The notes: generated by a model not told the origin, from the sequence alone. A stretch of DNA of 25,090 bases from JADGGV01 sp035715725 (GCA_035715725.1 DASTKT010000061.1:1-25090); one strand, 5' to 3'. Positions 5,956 through 13,608 are shown, counted from the stretch's first letter. Translations and numbers: made by a program.

Positions 5956-6470
5956 TAGACGGCCCGCGCCAGCACGGGATCGATCTGCACCTCCCAGCCG
6001 AGCGGGAACGGATGCGTGCCGACCACCTCGAAGCCGTTGCGCCGGTAGAACGCGATGGCGCGGTCGTTCCGCTCCCAGACCGTCAGCCAGAGGCTCGAGA
6101 AGCCGCCCCGCCGTGCCCGCTCGAGGCATGCGTCCATGAGCGCCGGGCCGACGCCGGCGCCCCACCACGCGCGCCGGGTGTAGATCCGGTGCAGCCGCAG
6201 CGGCCGCTCCCCCGGCACGCCGGCCGGCGCCGGGACCTCGTCGTAGAGGAGCGCGAAGCCGGCCCGCTCGCCCTCGACCTCCGCCACCAGGTACGTGTAC
6301 GCCGGGTCCGCCAGCTCACCGGCGATGCGGTCGGCCGCGTAGACCTCCGCGATGTACGCCTCCAGGTTCGCCGCGTCGAGATGCCCGCAGTACGCCTCGC
6401 GGAACGTGACGGCGGCGAGCTCGGCCAGCGCGGCGGCCTCCGCCGGCGTCGCCTCGCGGATGCGGGTCAC
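5955..6470 (-). CDS. GNAT family N-acetyltransferase
   Basis: A 171-residue acetyl-CoA-dependent acyltransferase. The N-terminal strand-helix (TRIREATPAEAAALAELAAV) and FREAYCGHLDAANLEAYI resemble the PaiA/RimI-like branch. The acetyl-CoA-binding motif A is RIYTRRAWWGAGVGPALMDA, with R-x-x-W-G-A-G-V-G standing for Q/R-x-x-G-x-G/A. Motif B follows (LWLTVWERNDRAIAFYRRNGFEVVGTH), with the typical N-x-x-A-x-x-F-Y-x-x-x-G-F. The substrate (amine, protein N-terminus or antibiotic) cannot be told. Translation starts at GTG 6470-6468, overlapping the TGA of the upstream serine hydrolase (GTGA), which indicates translational coupling in a two-gene minus-strand operon. The stop TAG overlaps the last base of an 8-bp hairpin of array 2. 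Confidence 0.88.
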   Translation of the reverse strand: MTRIREATPAEAAALAELAAVTFREAYCGHLDAANLEAYIAEVYAADRIAGELADPAYTYLVAEVEGERAGFALLYDEVPAPAGVPGERPLRLHRIYTRRAWWGAGVGPALMDACLERARRGGFSSLWLTVWERNDRAIAFYRRNGFEVVGTHPFPLGWEVQIDPVLARAV

Positions 6471-7741
6471 GGCGCACCGGTCCGCGTGCCGGCGTCGGCC
6501 GCGGCGGCGTCCGCGAGGACCCGCGAGACGGCCCGCTGCAGCGGGCCCGGGTCCGGGTAGTAGCCGGCGGGGTCCGTGCCGACGTTCTGCCGGTTCGTCA
6601 GCAGTACCACGGCGAGATGGCTCGCCGGCACGCCCATGACGTAGGTCCCCGTGAAGCCGGTGTGGGAGAAGCCGCCCTCCGGCAGCTCCGCCGGCATCAT
6701 CCAGCCGAGGCCGTGACCGTAGCGGTCCCGCGTCAGGAAGGTGTGCACCACCTCGGGGCTCAGGTAGCGCCGCCCGCCCCAACTCCCGTCATTCAGCAGC
6801 ACCTCGAGCAGGATGTGCAGGTCGGCCGCCGTCGAGAACAGCCCGGCGTGCCCCGCGACGCCGCCGTTCGCGTACCACGCGTTCCCGTCGTCCACCTCGC
6901 CCACGAGCGTGTAGCGGCGCCAGCCATCCCACGCCGTCGGATCGCCGCGGTAGCGGTAGCCGAACGCCGTGTCGTAGACCATGTGGCGTTCGTACGGGTT
7001 GCCGTGCTCGGTGGCCGCGAACTCGTGGAATCCCTGCGCTCTCGGCAGGTACGTCGTGTGCCGCAGGCCGAGCGGCCGGTACAGCTCGTCGCGCACGAAC
7101 GCGTCGAGCGGCCGGCCGCTCACCCGCTCGACCAGGTAGCCCAGCAGCATGAATCCCAGGTCGCTGTAGTGGCGCCCCTCGCCCACGCCCCAGCCGAGCG
7201 GCATCGAGCGGATCAGATCGTACGTCTCCCGCGGCGTGTGCGCGTGGTAGTACAGCGGCTGCCACTGCACGAGGCCGGCGGAGTGCGTCAGCAGGTGGCG
7301 CACCGTGATGCTGTCCAGGTGCGCGCCCCGGAACTCCGGCAGGTAGCGGTACACCGGCGCGTCGACGTCCACGGCGCCGCGGTCCACGAGGCGCATCACG
7401 GCGAGCGTCGTCGCCATGACCTTGGTGACGGACGCCAGGTCGAAGAGGTCGGTGGTGCGCATCGGCACCGGGCGCTCGAGGCGGCGCATGCCGTAGTCGT
7501 AGAGCTGCGCATAGCCGTACGCCCGCTCGAGCACGATGCGGCCGTCCCGCGCCACCAGCAGCACGGCGCCCGGCACCTGCTCCCGGGCCACGGCCGCGCG
7601 CACCCGCGAGTCCGCTTGGGCCAGTGCGTGCGCGAACGCGGAGCTGGCGCCCGCGGCGGCGGGCGCCGGTGCCGGGGCGGGCGGCTTGGGCGCGCACGCG
7701 GCGGCCGTCAGGACGAAGGCGACGATGTTCCTGGGCGACAT
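6467..7741 (-). CDS. serine hydrolase lipoprotein, beta-lactamase/esterase (PF00144) type
   Basis: A 424-residue exported serine hydrolase of the class C beta-lactamase/PBP4*/esterase superfamily. The N-terminus (MSPRNIVAFVLTAAACAPKP) looks like a lipoprotein signal with Cys16 as lipid site, followed by a Pro/Ala linker. Active-site motifs are complete: S104-V-T-K107 (DLASVTKVM), Y192-S-D, and HTGFTG at 360-365 in place of KTG. The segment GEVDDGNAWYANGGVAGHAG (281-300), followed by LFSTAADL, is typical of homologues associated with NagZ-type glycosidases in other bacteria. A role on peptidoglycan or its fragments is therefore plausible but inferred; a carboxylesterase is the alternative. The start ATG at 7741 has GGAG upstream and lies about 28 bases from the TAGATT promoter-like element. 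The gene is coupled to the downstream GNAT gene by GTGA. Confidence 0.88.
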   Translation of the reverse strand: MSPRNIVAFVLTAAACAPKPPAPAPAPAAAGASSAFAHALAQADSRVRAAVAREQVPGAVLLVARDGRIVLERAYGYAQLYDYGMRRLERPVPMRTTDLFDLASVTKVMATTLAVMRLVDRGAVDVDAPVYRYLPEFRGAHLDSITVRHLLTHSAGLVQWQPLYYHAHTPRETYDLIRSMPLGWGVGEGRHYSDLGFMLLGYLVERVSGRPLDAFVRDELYRPLGLRHTTYLPRAQGFHEFAATEHGNPYERHMVYDTAFGYRYRGDPTAWDGWRRYTLVGEVDDGNAWYANGGVAGHAGLFSTAADLHILLEVLLNDGSWGGRRYLSPEVVHTFLTRDRYGHGLGWMMPAELPEGGFSHTGFTGTYVMGVPASHLAVVLLTNRQNVGTDPAGYYPDPGPLQRAVSRVLADAAAADAGTRTGAP

Positions 7742-7769
7742 GGGCTCCGATGGATCAGGGTGGAGCCGT

Positions 7770-7775
7770 AATCTA
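7770..7775 (-). promoter_or_regulatory. TAnnTT promoter-like element, TAGATT (minus)
   Basis: On the minus strand CCTAGATTACGG stands 28 bases before the serine hydrolase ATG. It matches the TAnnTT pattern seen before three other genes in this window, and a CTG lies about 20 bases upstream. The 256-bp spacer to the divergent methyltransferase also contains CCTAACCT near 7865, a weaker candidate for the other direction. Nothing else was recognised there. Confidence 0.45.
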
Positions 7776-7997
7776 GGCCCTTTTCCGCCATCGTGCAGCG
7801 CGGCGCGGCGCACTCGCGGGACCGGCCTTCGGCGATTACGGTCCCGTGGTGATGGAGCCGATCCTAACCTGGTGAGGATGCGGAGGCGCGGACCCCCGGC
7901 GGGCCGGGGACCGCGAGGCCGTGCCGCGTCCGCCCGCAGGCATTCGCCGGCCGCCGCCCGGCGACGACGACGTCGGACACACGGGGCCCGATCCAGC

Positions 7998-8861
7998 ATG
8001 AACTCCGAAGCAGCACGGCAGCGCATCGACGGGAACAGCGACCAGGACGGCGGCCAGCAGGGGGTGGTCCGACACTACGACGCCAGCTACTCGAACTTCG
8101 CGAGCGCGCTCTACCAGGACATCCGGCGCGAGGCGTTCGGCGAGGACATCGGCCAGAACAGCTGGCTCTCCGCCGGGGAGTACGACGCCTTCCTCGACTG
8201 GCTGGGCGTCTCGCCCGGCATGCGCGTGCTGGACGTGGGGTGCGGCTCGGGTGGACCGGCGCTGCGCCTGGCCCGGCGCGCCGGCTGCGAGGTGCTCGGC
8301 ATCGACATCCACGAGCAGGCCGTGCGCTACGCCACGCTGCTGGCGACGCGCCAGGGCCTCGGCCGCGTGGCGCGGTTCCAGGTCGTCGACGCCGGTGGGC
8401 CGCTTCCGTTCGCGGCGGGCAGCTTCGACGCCGTCGTCTGCATCGACTCCATCAACCACTTCCCGGACCGTGGCGCGGTGTTTCGCGAGTGGACCCGCGT
8501 GCTGAAGCCCCGCGGTCGCGCGCTCTTCACGGACCCGGTCGTCGTGACCGGGCCGCTCTCGAAGGCGGAGATCGCCGCGCGCAGCTCGACCGGCTTCTTC
8601 CTGTACGTCCCGCCGGGGTGCGACGAGCGGCTCGCCGCCGGCGCCGGGCTCGCCGTGGTCCGGGCCGAGGACGTGACCGACAACATGGCCGAGATCGCCA
8701 CCCGCTGGCGCGCCGCGCGGCAGCGGCGCGCTCCGCTCCTCGGCCAGGTCGAGGGCGTGCCCACCTTCGAGGCGCAGCAGGAGTTCTTCCGCATCGCCGA
8801 GATCACGGCGCGCGAGCGGCGCCTCTCGCGCTTCGCGTACCTCGCGGCGCGCAGGGCGTAG
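7998..8861 (+). CDS. class I SAM-dependent methyltransferase
   Basis: A 287-residue soluble methyltransferase. The N-terminal helical region (VVRHYDASYSNFASALYQDI) precedes the Rossmann fold. Motif I is VLDVGCGSGGPALRLA (77-92), with the acidic ribose-binding residue in LGIDIHEQAV (100-109), motif II/III around FQVVDAGGPLPFAAGSFDAV, and motif IV-like CIDSINHFPDRG. The tail VLKPRGRALFTDPVVV is the usual post-motif strand. The opening and the SINHF motif recall small-molecule N-methyltransferases (sarcosine/dimethylglycine methyltransferase-like), but the substrate cannot be inferred. The ATG at 7998 has only a weak GGGG upstream; the frame extends back to 7536, but that part is Arg/Ala-rich and covers the divergent promoter. 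Its stop is five bases before the next gene, so the two are probably co-transcribed. Confidence 0.87.
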   Translation: MNSEAARQRIDGNSDQDGGQQGVVRHYDASYSNFASALYQDIRREAFGEDIGQNSWLSAGEYDAFLDWLGVSPGMRVLDVGCGSGGPALRLARRAGCEVLGIDIHEQAVRYATLLATRQGLGRVARFQVVDAGGPLPFAAGSFDAVVCIDSINHFPDRGAVFREWTRVLKPRGRALFTDPVVVTGPLSKAEIAARSSTGFFLYVPPGCDERLAAGAGLAVVRAEDVTDNMAEIATRWRAARQRRAPLLGQVEGVPTFEAQQEFFRIAEITARERRLSRFAYLAARRA

Positions 8862-8866
8862 CAGGC

Positions 8867-9895
8867 ATGGGCCGCCGCGCCATTCTCGCCGCCTTCGCCC
8901 TCCTCGCCGCCGCGGCGCCGCTGGCCGCGCAGCAGCCGCCCGCCGCGGCGCAGAAGTTCGCGGAGCTCGGCGAGTGCCGGCTCGACGGCGGTGGCGCGAT
9001 CCGCGACTGTCGGGTCGGCTACCGCACGCTGGGGACGCTGAACGCCGACCGCTCGAACGCCGTGCTCGTGCCGACCTGGTATTCCGGCAACAGCGCCGGG
9101 CTCCTCGCGTTCGTCGGGCCGGGGAAGCCGCTCGACCCGTCGCGCTGGTTCATCGTGCTGGTGGACGCGCTGGCGGATGGGGTGTCGTCGTCGCCTTCCA
9201 ACAGCCGTGCCCAGCCGGGCGATTCCTTCCCGGCGATCACGATCCGCGACATGGTGCGGACGCAGTACCGCCTGGCGACGGAGGTGCTGAAGCTCCCGCG
9301 CCTGCACGCCGTCGTGGGCCTCTCGATGGGCGGGATGCAGGCCTTCCAGTGGATGGTCACGTACCCGGACTACGTCGAGCGGGTGGTGCCGGTGGTCGGC
9401 TCGCCGCGGCTGACGTCGTTCGACCTGGAGCTCTGGCGGACCGGCGTCGAGACGCTCGACGCGTACCGCCGCTGCGGCGGCTGCGACGCGGCGCGGCGCG
9501 CGTTCTGGCTCGTCAACGACCTGCTCCTGACCACGCCGGAGTACCGCGTCGCGCGGACGCCGCGGGACTCGTTCGCGGCGTACGTGGAGCGCGCGACGCA
9601 ACCGCATCGCGTCTTCGCGGCGGACGACCTGTCCGCGCAGGCGCGGGCCATGATGGCGCTGGACGTCTCCCGCGACTTCGGCGGCTCCATGGAGCGGGCC
9701 GCGGCCGCCGTGCGCGCCCGTGTGCTGGTCGTCGTCTCGGCCCGGGACCACACCGTCCGGCCGGAGCCCGCCCGCGCGTTCGCCGCGCTGCTCGGCGCGC
9801 CCGTCGTCGAGCTGGAGGGGGAATGCGGGCACATCGCCACGTCGTGCGAGATGCCGAAGCTGGCGGCGGCGGTGGCGGCGTTCCTGGAGCGGTGA
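8867..9895 (+). CDS. exported alpha/beta hydrolase, homoserine O-acetyltransferase (MetX)-like
   Basis: A 342-residue protein with a cleavable signal peptide (MGRRAILAAFALLAAAAPLA then AQQPP). The body follows the MetX-like hydrolase layout: strand NAVLVPTWYSGNSAG, WFIVLVDALADGVSSSPSNS, and the nucleophile elbow GLSMGGMQAFQW with Ser153, which closely resembles GGSMGGMQALEW of homoserine O-acetyltransferases. Asp294 (SARDHTVRPE) and His322 (GECGHIATSCE) complete the triad. True MetX is cytoplasmic, so the signal peptide argues for a secreted or periplasmic esterase or acyltransferase of unknown substrate. Cys203 and Cys206 (RRCGGCDAA) form a CxxC within the lid region, unusual for MetX and possibly a disulphide. 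It lies five bases downstream of the methyltransferase stop. Confidence 0.85.
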   Translation: MGRRAILAAFALLAAAAPLAAQQPPAAAQKFAELGECRLDGGGAIRDCRVGYRTLGTLNADRSNAVLVPTWYSGNSAGLLAFVGPGKPLDPSRWFIVLVDALADGVSSSPSNSRAQPGDSFPAITIRDMVRTQYRLATEVLKLPRLHAVVGLSMGGMQAFQWMVTYPDYVERVVPVVGSPRLTSFDLELWRTGVETLDAYRRCGGCDAARRAFWLVNDLLLTTPEYRVARTPRDSFAAYVERATQPHRVFAADDLSAQARAMMALDVSRDFGGSMERAAAAVRARVLVVVSARDHTVRPEPARAFAALLGAPVVELEGECGHIATSCEMPKLAAAVAAFLER

Positions 9896-9900
9896 GCGAC

Positions 9901-9998
9901 CGGCCGTCGTGAACGGCCGCGCCCGCGTTCCCGTTCTCCCGGACACGTGAGCGCCTGCGCCTGCGTGTCCGCCGTCTCGAATACGAGAACGTGTCCGG
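9901..9998. other. nested inverted repeats after the alpha/beta hydrolase gene
   Basis: CGGCCGT (9901-9907) pairs with ACGGCCG (9913-9919) six bases after the stop codon, a likely terminator or transcript-end hairpin. Further on, CCGGACACGT (9939-9948) pairs with ACGTGTCCGG (9989-9998). Inside that, TCTCG (9975-9979) pairs with CGAGA (9984-9988), and CGTGTCCG at 9964-9971 offers an alternative partner to the first arm. The rest of the 310-bp spacer (9999-10205) shows no recognised feature; CATAGAAG near 10020 is a weak AT-rich promoter candidate. Confidence 0.5.
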
Positions 9999-10205
9999 AC
10001 CCGCGCGGCGCCGGCCTTCGCATAGAAGACGATTGCGCTCGCGACACCCCGCGCAGATCTTCGTCGCACGCCATCGACCGGACGGCGAAGTCCGCGCGAT
10101 GGTGCACCCGGCCTTCCGCCGTCCCCTCGATCATCGCCGTCACTTCACCACGCCCCACGACCGGGACGCCGGATCCCATCCGACCACCCTGACCCCGCGG
10201 CGCCC

Positions 10206-11231
10206 ATGCGCGGCTTCCGTGGTGCACTCAGCGCGATGCTGGTCGCATTCCCGCTCCTCGGCGGCGCCGGGCGAGCGGAGGGGCAGCAACCACCGCGGGT
10301 CGACGTCTCTCGCTTCATCCTCGACCTGGACGTTCCGGAATCGCCGGCGCTCGTGGCGCTGGGTCGCGCCGGCGTGCGCGTGCTGCGCGGCAGCGCGCCG
10401 AAGCCCGTCTCCGCCGGGTTCGGCGTCGGCGCCGCCGACGGCGCTCCGGGGAGCGCCGCGGGCGCGCTGGACGTCTCGCCGGCCTACCTGTTCGGCGGCG
10501 GCGTGCGGAGCCTGCCGAGCTACCGCTCGAACTCGCTGGAAGGGCGGGTCAAGCGGGTGCTCACGAAGACGATCCTCTCCGTGGCCGCCGCGCGGGAGGG
10601 TGGAGGTGCCGGCGCGACGCGGTGGGCGCTCGGCGTTCGCTCCACGTTCCACGACCCGCACGACCCTGTGCTCAACTCCGATCTGCCCGAGGAGGCCGCC
10701 GGCCTCGGCGCGCCGGAGCGCGCGGCGGCGGCCGGAGCTGCGCCGGCCGCGCGCGGCGGCGACCTGTCGGCGCTCTTCGCCGCCTCGCGCCGGGAGATGC
10801 GCGGCCGCTGCTGCGTCCAGGTGTCGGCGGGCTGGGGCATGTCCGCCGCGCCGAGCGCCGATGCCGCCGGAGGCGACGGCGGGGGCGCCCCCCGCCACAC
10901 GCTGTGGGTCGCCGCGCAGTTCACGCTGGGGCCGCGCCTGGACGTGCTGACCACCGCGGAGGGGCGAGATGCGTTCCGGCCGGAGGCGTACGGGCGGGTC
11001 GGCGCGGCGCTCCAGCGGAAGGGCTCGGCGGCGGACGTGCGCGCCGAACTGCTCTACGATGGCGGAGCGCGCCGCGTGAGCCCGGGCGCGGCCGCCGAGC
11101 TCCGCCTGCTGCCGCGGACGGCGGCGCTGCTCGCCGTGTCGTCGTCGCCACGACCGCGCGGCGGCGCCGGCGGCTCCGCGCTGCGGCTGGACGCCCTGCT
11201 GCGCTGGTACGTGGCCGAGCCGGAACGGTGA
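10206..11231 (+). CDS. exported hypothetical protein, possible outer-membrane/surface beta protein
   Basis: A 341-residue protein with a Sec signal peptide (RGALSAMLVAFPLLGGAGRAEG, then QQPPRV). The mature part is Gly/Ala-rich. It contains alternating strands such as RWALGVRSTFHD, CCVQVSAGWGMSA, HTLWVAAQFTLG, AYGRVGAALQRK, VRAELLYDGG, AAELRLLPRTAALLAVSS and SALRLDALLRWYVAEPER. The C-terminal alternation ending in an aromatic strand suggests a small transmembrane or surface beta structure. This is inference only, because the length and termini do not match a known barrel family. A CysCys pair (RGRCCVQV) is notable. ATG 10206 has no visible ribosome-binding site, and an internal ATG at 10236 would shorten the signal peptide. 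It is the first gene of an apparent operon with the Bor-like lipoprotein (47 bp gap) and FAD oxidase genes. Confidence 0.6.
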   Translation: MRGFRGALSAMLVAFPLLGGAGRAEGQQPPRVDVSRFILDLDVPESPALVALGRAGVRVLRGSAPKPVSAGFGVGAADGAPGSAAGALDVSPAYLFGGGVRSLPSYRSNSLEGRVKRVLTKTILSVAAAREGGGAGATRWALGVRSTFHDPHDPVLNSDLPEEAAGLGAPERAAAAGAAPAARGGDLSALFAASRREMRGRCCVQVSAGWGMSAAPSADAAGGDGGGAPRHTLWVAAQFTLGPRLDVLTTAEGRDAFRPEAYGRVGAALQRKGSAADVRAELLYDGGARRVSPGAAAELRLLPRTAALLAVSSSPRPRGGAGGSALRLDALLRWYVAEPER

Positions 11232-11278
11232 GCCGCCCCTGGCGGCGGCTCGGTCGGACCCCGCGAAAGGAGCGACGG

Positions 11279-11647
11279 ATGCCCCGATTCCCGACCCGCG
11301 CGGCCGCGATGGTCGCGCTCCTCGTCCCGTTCCTCGCCGGTTGCTACCACTACCGCGTGGAGAAGCCCGCCTCGGACCCCGGCACCGTGCCGCGCAGCCG
11401 GACGTTCCACTCCGTCGCCTGGGGGCTGGTCGTGAAGCCCGAAGTCATGCGGGCGGCGGAGTGCGAGCAGGGCACGGCGCTGGACAACGTGCACGTGAGC
11501 ACGAACGCCGGCTACGCCATCCTGACGACGCTCACGCTCGGCTTCTGGGCGCCGATCCGCATGGAGTGGCAGTGCACCAAGCCCGCCGCGGCGACCGGGA
11601 TCATCCGGCCGCCCGACTCTCCCGCACCGGAGGAGCCGCGCCGATGA
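11279..11647 (+). CDS. Bor/Iss-like lipoprotein
   Basis: A 122-residue lipoprotein with lipobox LAGC (Cys22 acylated) after a hydrophobic core (AAAMVALLVPFLA). The mature region has the layout of the lambda Bor / E. coli Iss family. A His-containing strand (TFHSVAWGLV) is followed by a first conserved cysteine, Cys62 (RAAECEQG), then DNVHVSTNAGYAILTTLTLG with FWAPIRMEWQC. The latter aligns with Bor's 'fvnglLgfitlGiytPlearvyC', and Cys99 is the second conserved cysteine. Bor/Iss proteins sit in the outer membrane, and in E. coli they increase serum survival. The role in this organism is unknown. AAAGGAG at 11266-11272 is a strong ribosome-binding site. Its TGA overlaps the next gene's ATG (ATGA), so it is coupled to the FAD oxidase. 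Confidence 0.7.
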   Translation: MPRFPTRAAAMVALLVPFLAGCYHYRVEKPASDPGTVPRSRTFHSVAWGLVVKPEVMRAAECEQGTALDNVHVSTNAGYAILTTLTLGFWAPIRMEWQCTKPAAATGIIRPPDSPAPEEPRR

Positions 11648-13185
11648 GTACGCCCACGCTGCTCCAGGCCCACGTCGTCGACACGGCGCAGCGCACGTGG
11701 ACGAACAAGCACCACACCTACACACAGCCGCTCGCGGGGCTGTTCGAGCTGTGGAACCCGGTGGAGGGCGGCGAGCTGGAGCGCTACAACGCCACGACGC
11801 GGACCGTGCAGGCGCTCCTCGGCCAGGCCATCCGCGACCGCGTCCGCTTCCGCGCGTTCGGCGGCGGCTGGTCGTTCACGACGGCGCCGGCGACCGATGG
11901 CCGCCTCGTCAACACGAAGCCGCTGAACCTGTTCTTCCGCCTCGTCCCCGAGCTGCTGCACGCGGCGTACACGGGGGACGCGGAGGGGCTGCGCTTCGCC
12001 CAGTGCGGGTGCTCGATCCTCGAGCTGAACGCGCGCCTGAAGGCCGAAGGGCGCTCGCTGCGGACGGTGGGGGCGAGCAACGGGCAGACCATCGTCGGCG
12101 CCATGGCGACGCAGACCCACGGCGCCGCCATCGACGTGGGCTCGATCCCCGACTACGTGGTGGGGCTGCACATCGTCGTCGCACCCGACCGGCACGTGTG
12201 GCTGGAGCGCGCGTCGGCGCCGGTGACGGCGGACTCGTTCGCCGACCGCCTCGGCGCGGAGCTGCTCCGCGACGACGCCCTCTTCGACGCCGCGCTCGTG
12301 AGCTTCGGCAGCTTCGGCTTCATCCACGGCGTGATGCTGGAGACCGATCCCGCGTTCCTGCTCGAGTCCCACCGCCGGCGCTTCCCGTACGACGCCGCGC
12401 TGCGCGGCGCGATGGACACGCTCGACTTCTCGGGGCTCCCGCTCCCGGGCGGAGCCGAGCGGCCGTACCACTTCCAGGTCGTGCTGAATCCGTACGACCT
12501 GGATGGCGGCGCGTTCGTGACCACCATGTGGAAGCGCGACTACATCGATGAGTACACGCCGCCCCACACGGACGCCGACGGGTTCGGCCCGGCGGACGAC
12601 ACGCTGGCCTTCTGCGGGCTCCTGACCGACGCGGTGCCGGCCACCATCCCGCTGCTCGTGACGCGGATCCTCGCGGCGCGCTACCGCGACGAGACGCATA
12701 CGGGGACGATCGGCGAGATCTTCACGAACACGACGACCCGCGGGCGGGCGGCCAGCGCGGCGATCGCGATCCCCGTCGACCGCGCCACCGAGGCGGTCGA
12801 CATGGTGCTGGAGCTGAACCGGCGCGAGGGCCCGTGCGCCGTCCTCCCGGCGTGCCGCTACATTCGGAAGTCCACGGCCATGCTCGGTTGGGCGCGCTTC
12901 GAGCCGACGTGCGTGCTGGAGATCGACGGCCCGCTCTCCGCCCGCACGCAGCGCCTGTACGGCCGGATCTGGGAGGAGCTGGCCGCCGCCGGGATCCCGC
13001 ACGCGTTCCACTGGGGGAAGCTCCTCCCGGAGGAGCCGGCCGCGATCCGGCGCGCCTTCGGCGACACGCTCGACCGCTGGCTCGCGGCTCGCGCCGCGCT
13101 GCTCGACACGGAGGCGCGCCGGGCGTTCTCCAACACGTTCCTCGAGAACCTCGGCTTGGCGGAGGGGCTCCCGCCGATCGTCTGA
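11644..13185 (+). CDS. FAD-linked oxidase, aldonolactone-oxidase-like (VAO/PCMH family)
   Basis: A 513-residue flavoprotein. Residues about 40-210 form the PCMH-type FAD domain: VRFRAFGGGWSFT (68-79) and GASNGQTIVGAMATQTHGAA (143-162), the phosphate-binding and isoalloxazine segments of aldonolactone oxidases. The usual covalent-FAD histidine in the G-G-H-S-F motif is Trp here (GGGWSF), so the flavin is probably non-covalent. The remainder (SFGSFGFIHGVMLETDPAFL, then a long alpha/beta region to YGRIWEELAAAGIPHAFHWGK and LPEEPAAIRRAFGDTLDRW) fits the cap domain with the C-terminal H-W-G-K of the ALO family. The substrate (sugar lactone, polyol or other) is unknown. No signal peptide is present. 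The ATG overlaps the stop of the Bor-like gene (ATGA). The following 186 bp, to the next gene, hold only GC-rich sequence. Confidence 0.85.
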   Translation: MSTPTLLQAHVVDTAQRTWTNKHHTYTQPLAGLFELWNPVEGGELERYNATTRTVQALLGQAIRDRVRFRAFGGGWSFTTAPATDGRLVNTKPLNLFFRLVPELLHAAYTGDAEGLRFAQCGCSILELNARLKAEGRSLRTVGASNGQTIVGAMATQTHGAAIDVGSIPDYVVGLHIVVAPDRHVWLERASAPVTADSFADRLGAELLRDDALFDAALVSFGSFGFIHGVMLETDPAFLLESHRRRFPYDAALRGAMDTLDFSGLPLPGGAERPYHFQVVLNPYDLDGGAFVTTMWKRDYIDEYTPPHTDADGFGPADDTLAFCGLLTDAVPATIPLLVTRILAARYRDETHTGTIGEIFTNTTTRGRAASAAIAIPVDRATEAVDMVLELNRREGPCAVLPACRYIRKSTAMLGWARFEPTCVLEIDGPLSARTQRLYGRIWEELAAAGIPHAFHWGKLLPEEPAAIRRAFGDTLDRWLAARAALLDTEARRAFSNTFLENLGLAEGLPPIV

Positions 13186-13371
13186 GCGCCGGTCGGCCGG
13201 CCGCGGCCCGCGCGCGGCGGCCGGCCGCAGGGCGCCCGCGGCCCGCCGCGGCTCGCGCCCGGTGACATCGCCGGCGGCGCGGCCGAGCCTCCGCCCGCGC
13301 CGCCCCCTGGCGCACGTCCTGCAGCGCCGCGTCCATCCGGCTCCCGGCTCCAACCCCTACCGGAGGCTCCC

Positions 13372-13608
13372 ATGGCCAGGTGCGAGGTGTGCGGCAACGA
13401 CTACGCGATGGCGTTCGAGGTCATCGCCGCGGGGAACCACCACACGTTCGACAGCTTCGAGTGCGCCATCCAGAAGCTCGCGCCGGTCTGCGAGCACTGC
13501 GGCTGCAAGATCGTCGGCCACGGCATCGAGGCCGCGGGCCACTTCTTCTGCTGCGCCCACTGCGCGCGGACCGCCGGCTACGAGGCCGCCGTGGACCACG
13601 TCTCCTGA
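13372..13608 (+). CDS. small Cys/His-rich metal-binding protein, prokaryotic metallothionein-like
   Basis: A 78-residue protein with nine cysteines: Cys4, 7, 31, 40, 43, 45, 60, 61 and 64. It also has several histidines (23, 24, 42, 50, 57, 63, 76). The arrangement is an N-terminal CEVCGNDY knuckle, then HHTFDSFECAIQ, then CEHCGCKIVGHGIEA and FFCCAHCAR. The F-D-S-F-E-C-A-I-x-x-L-A-P-x-C-x-H-C-G-C phrase is characteristic of a conserved family annotated near prokaryotic metallothioneins or TRASH/YHS-like zinc proteins. It probably binds zinc; a role in metal storage or sensing is inferred. GGAGG at 13362-13366 (ACCGGAGGCTCCC) gives a firm start at 13372. It is convergent with the vWA gene and separated from it by a strong hairpin. 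Confidence 0.8.
   Translation: MARCEVCGNDYAMAFEVIAAGNHHTFDSFECAIQKLAPVCEHCGCKIVGHGIEAAGHFFCCAHCARTAGYEAAVDHVS

Noticed and set aside
4794..7741. Defence or tellurite-resistance island built on the TerB-like gene
   Set aside because: Neighbours are a GNAT acetyltransferase and a serine hydrolase; no TerC/D/E, nuclease or helicase is present.
6467..8026. Extended N-terminus of the serine hydrolase
   Set aside because: Residues before 7741 are Arg/Pro-rich and would bury the signal peptide; the promoter-like element lies inside that stretch.
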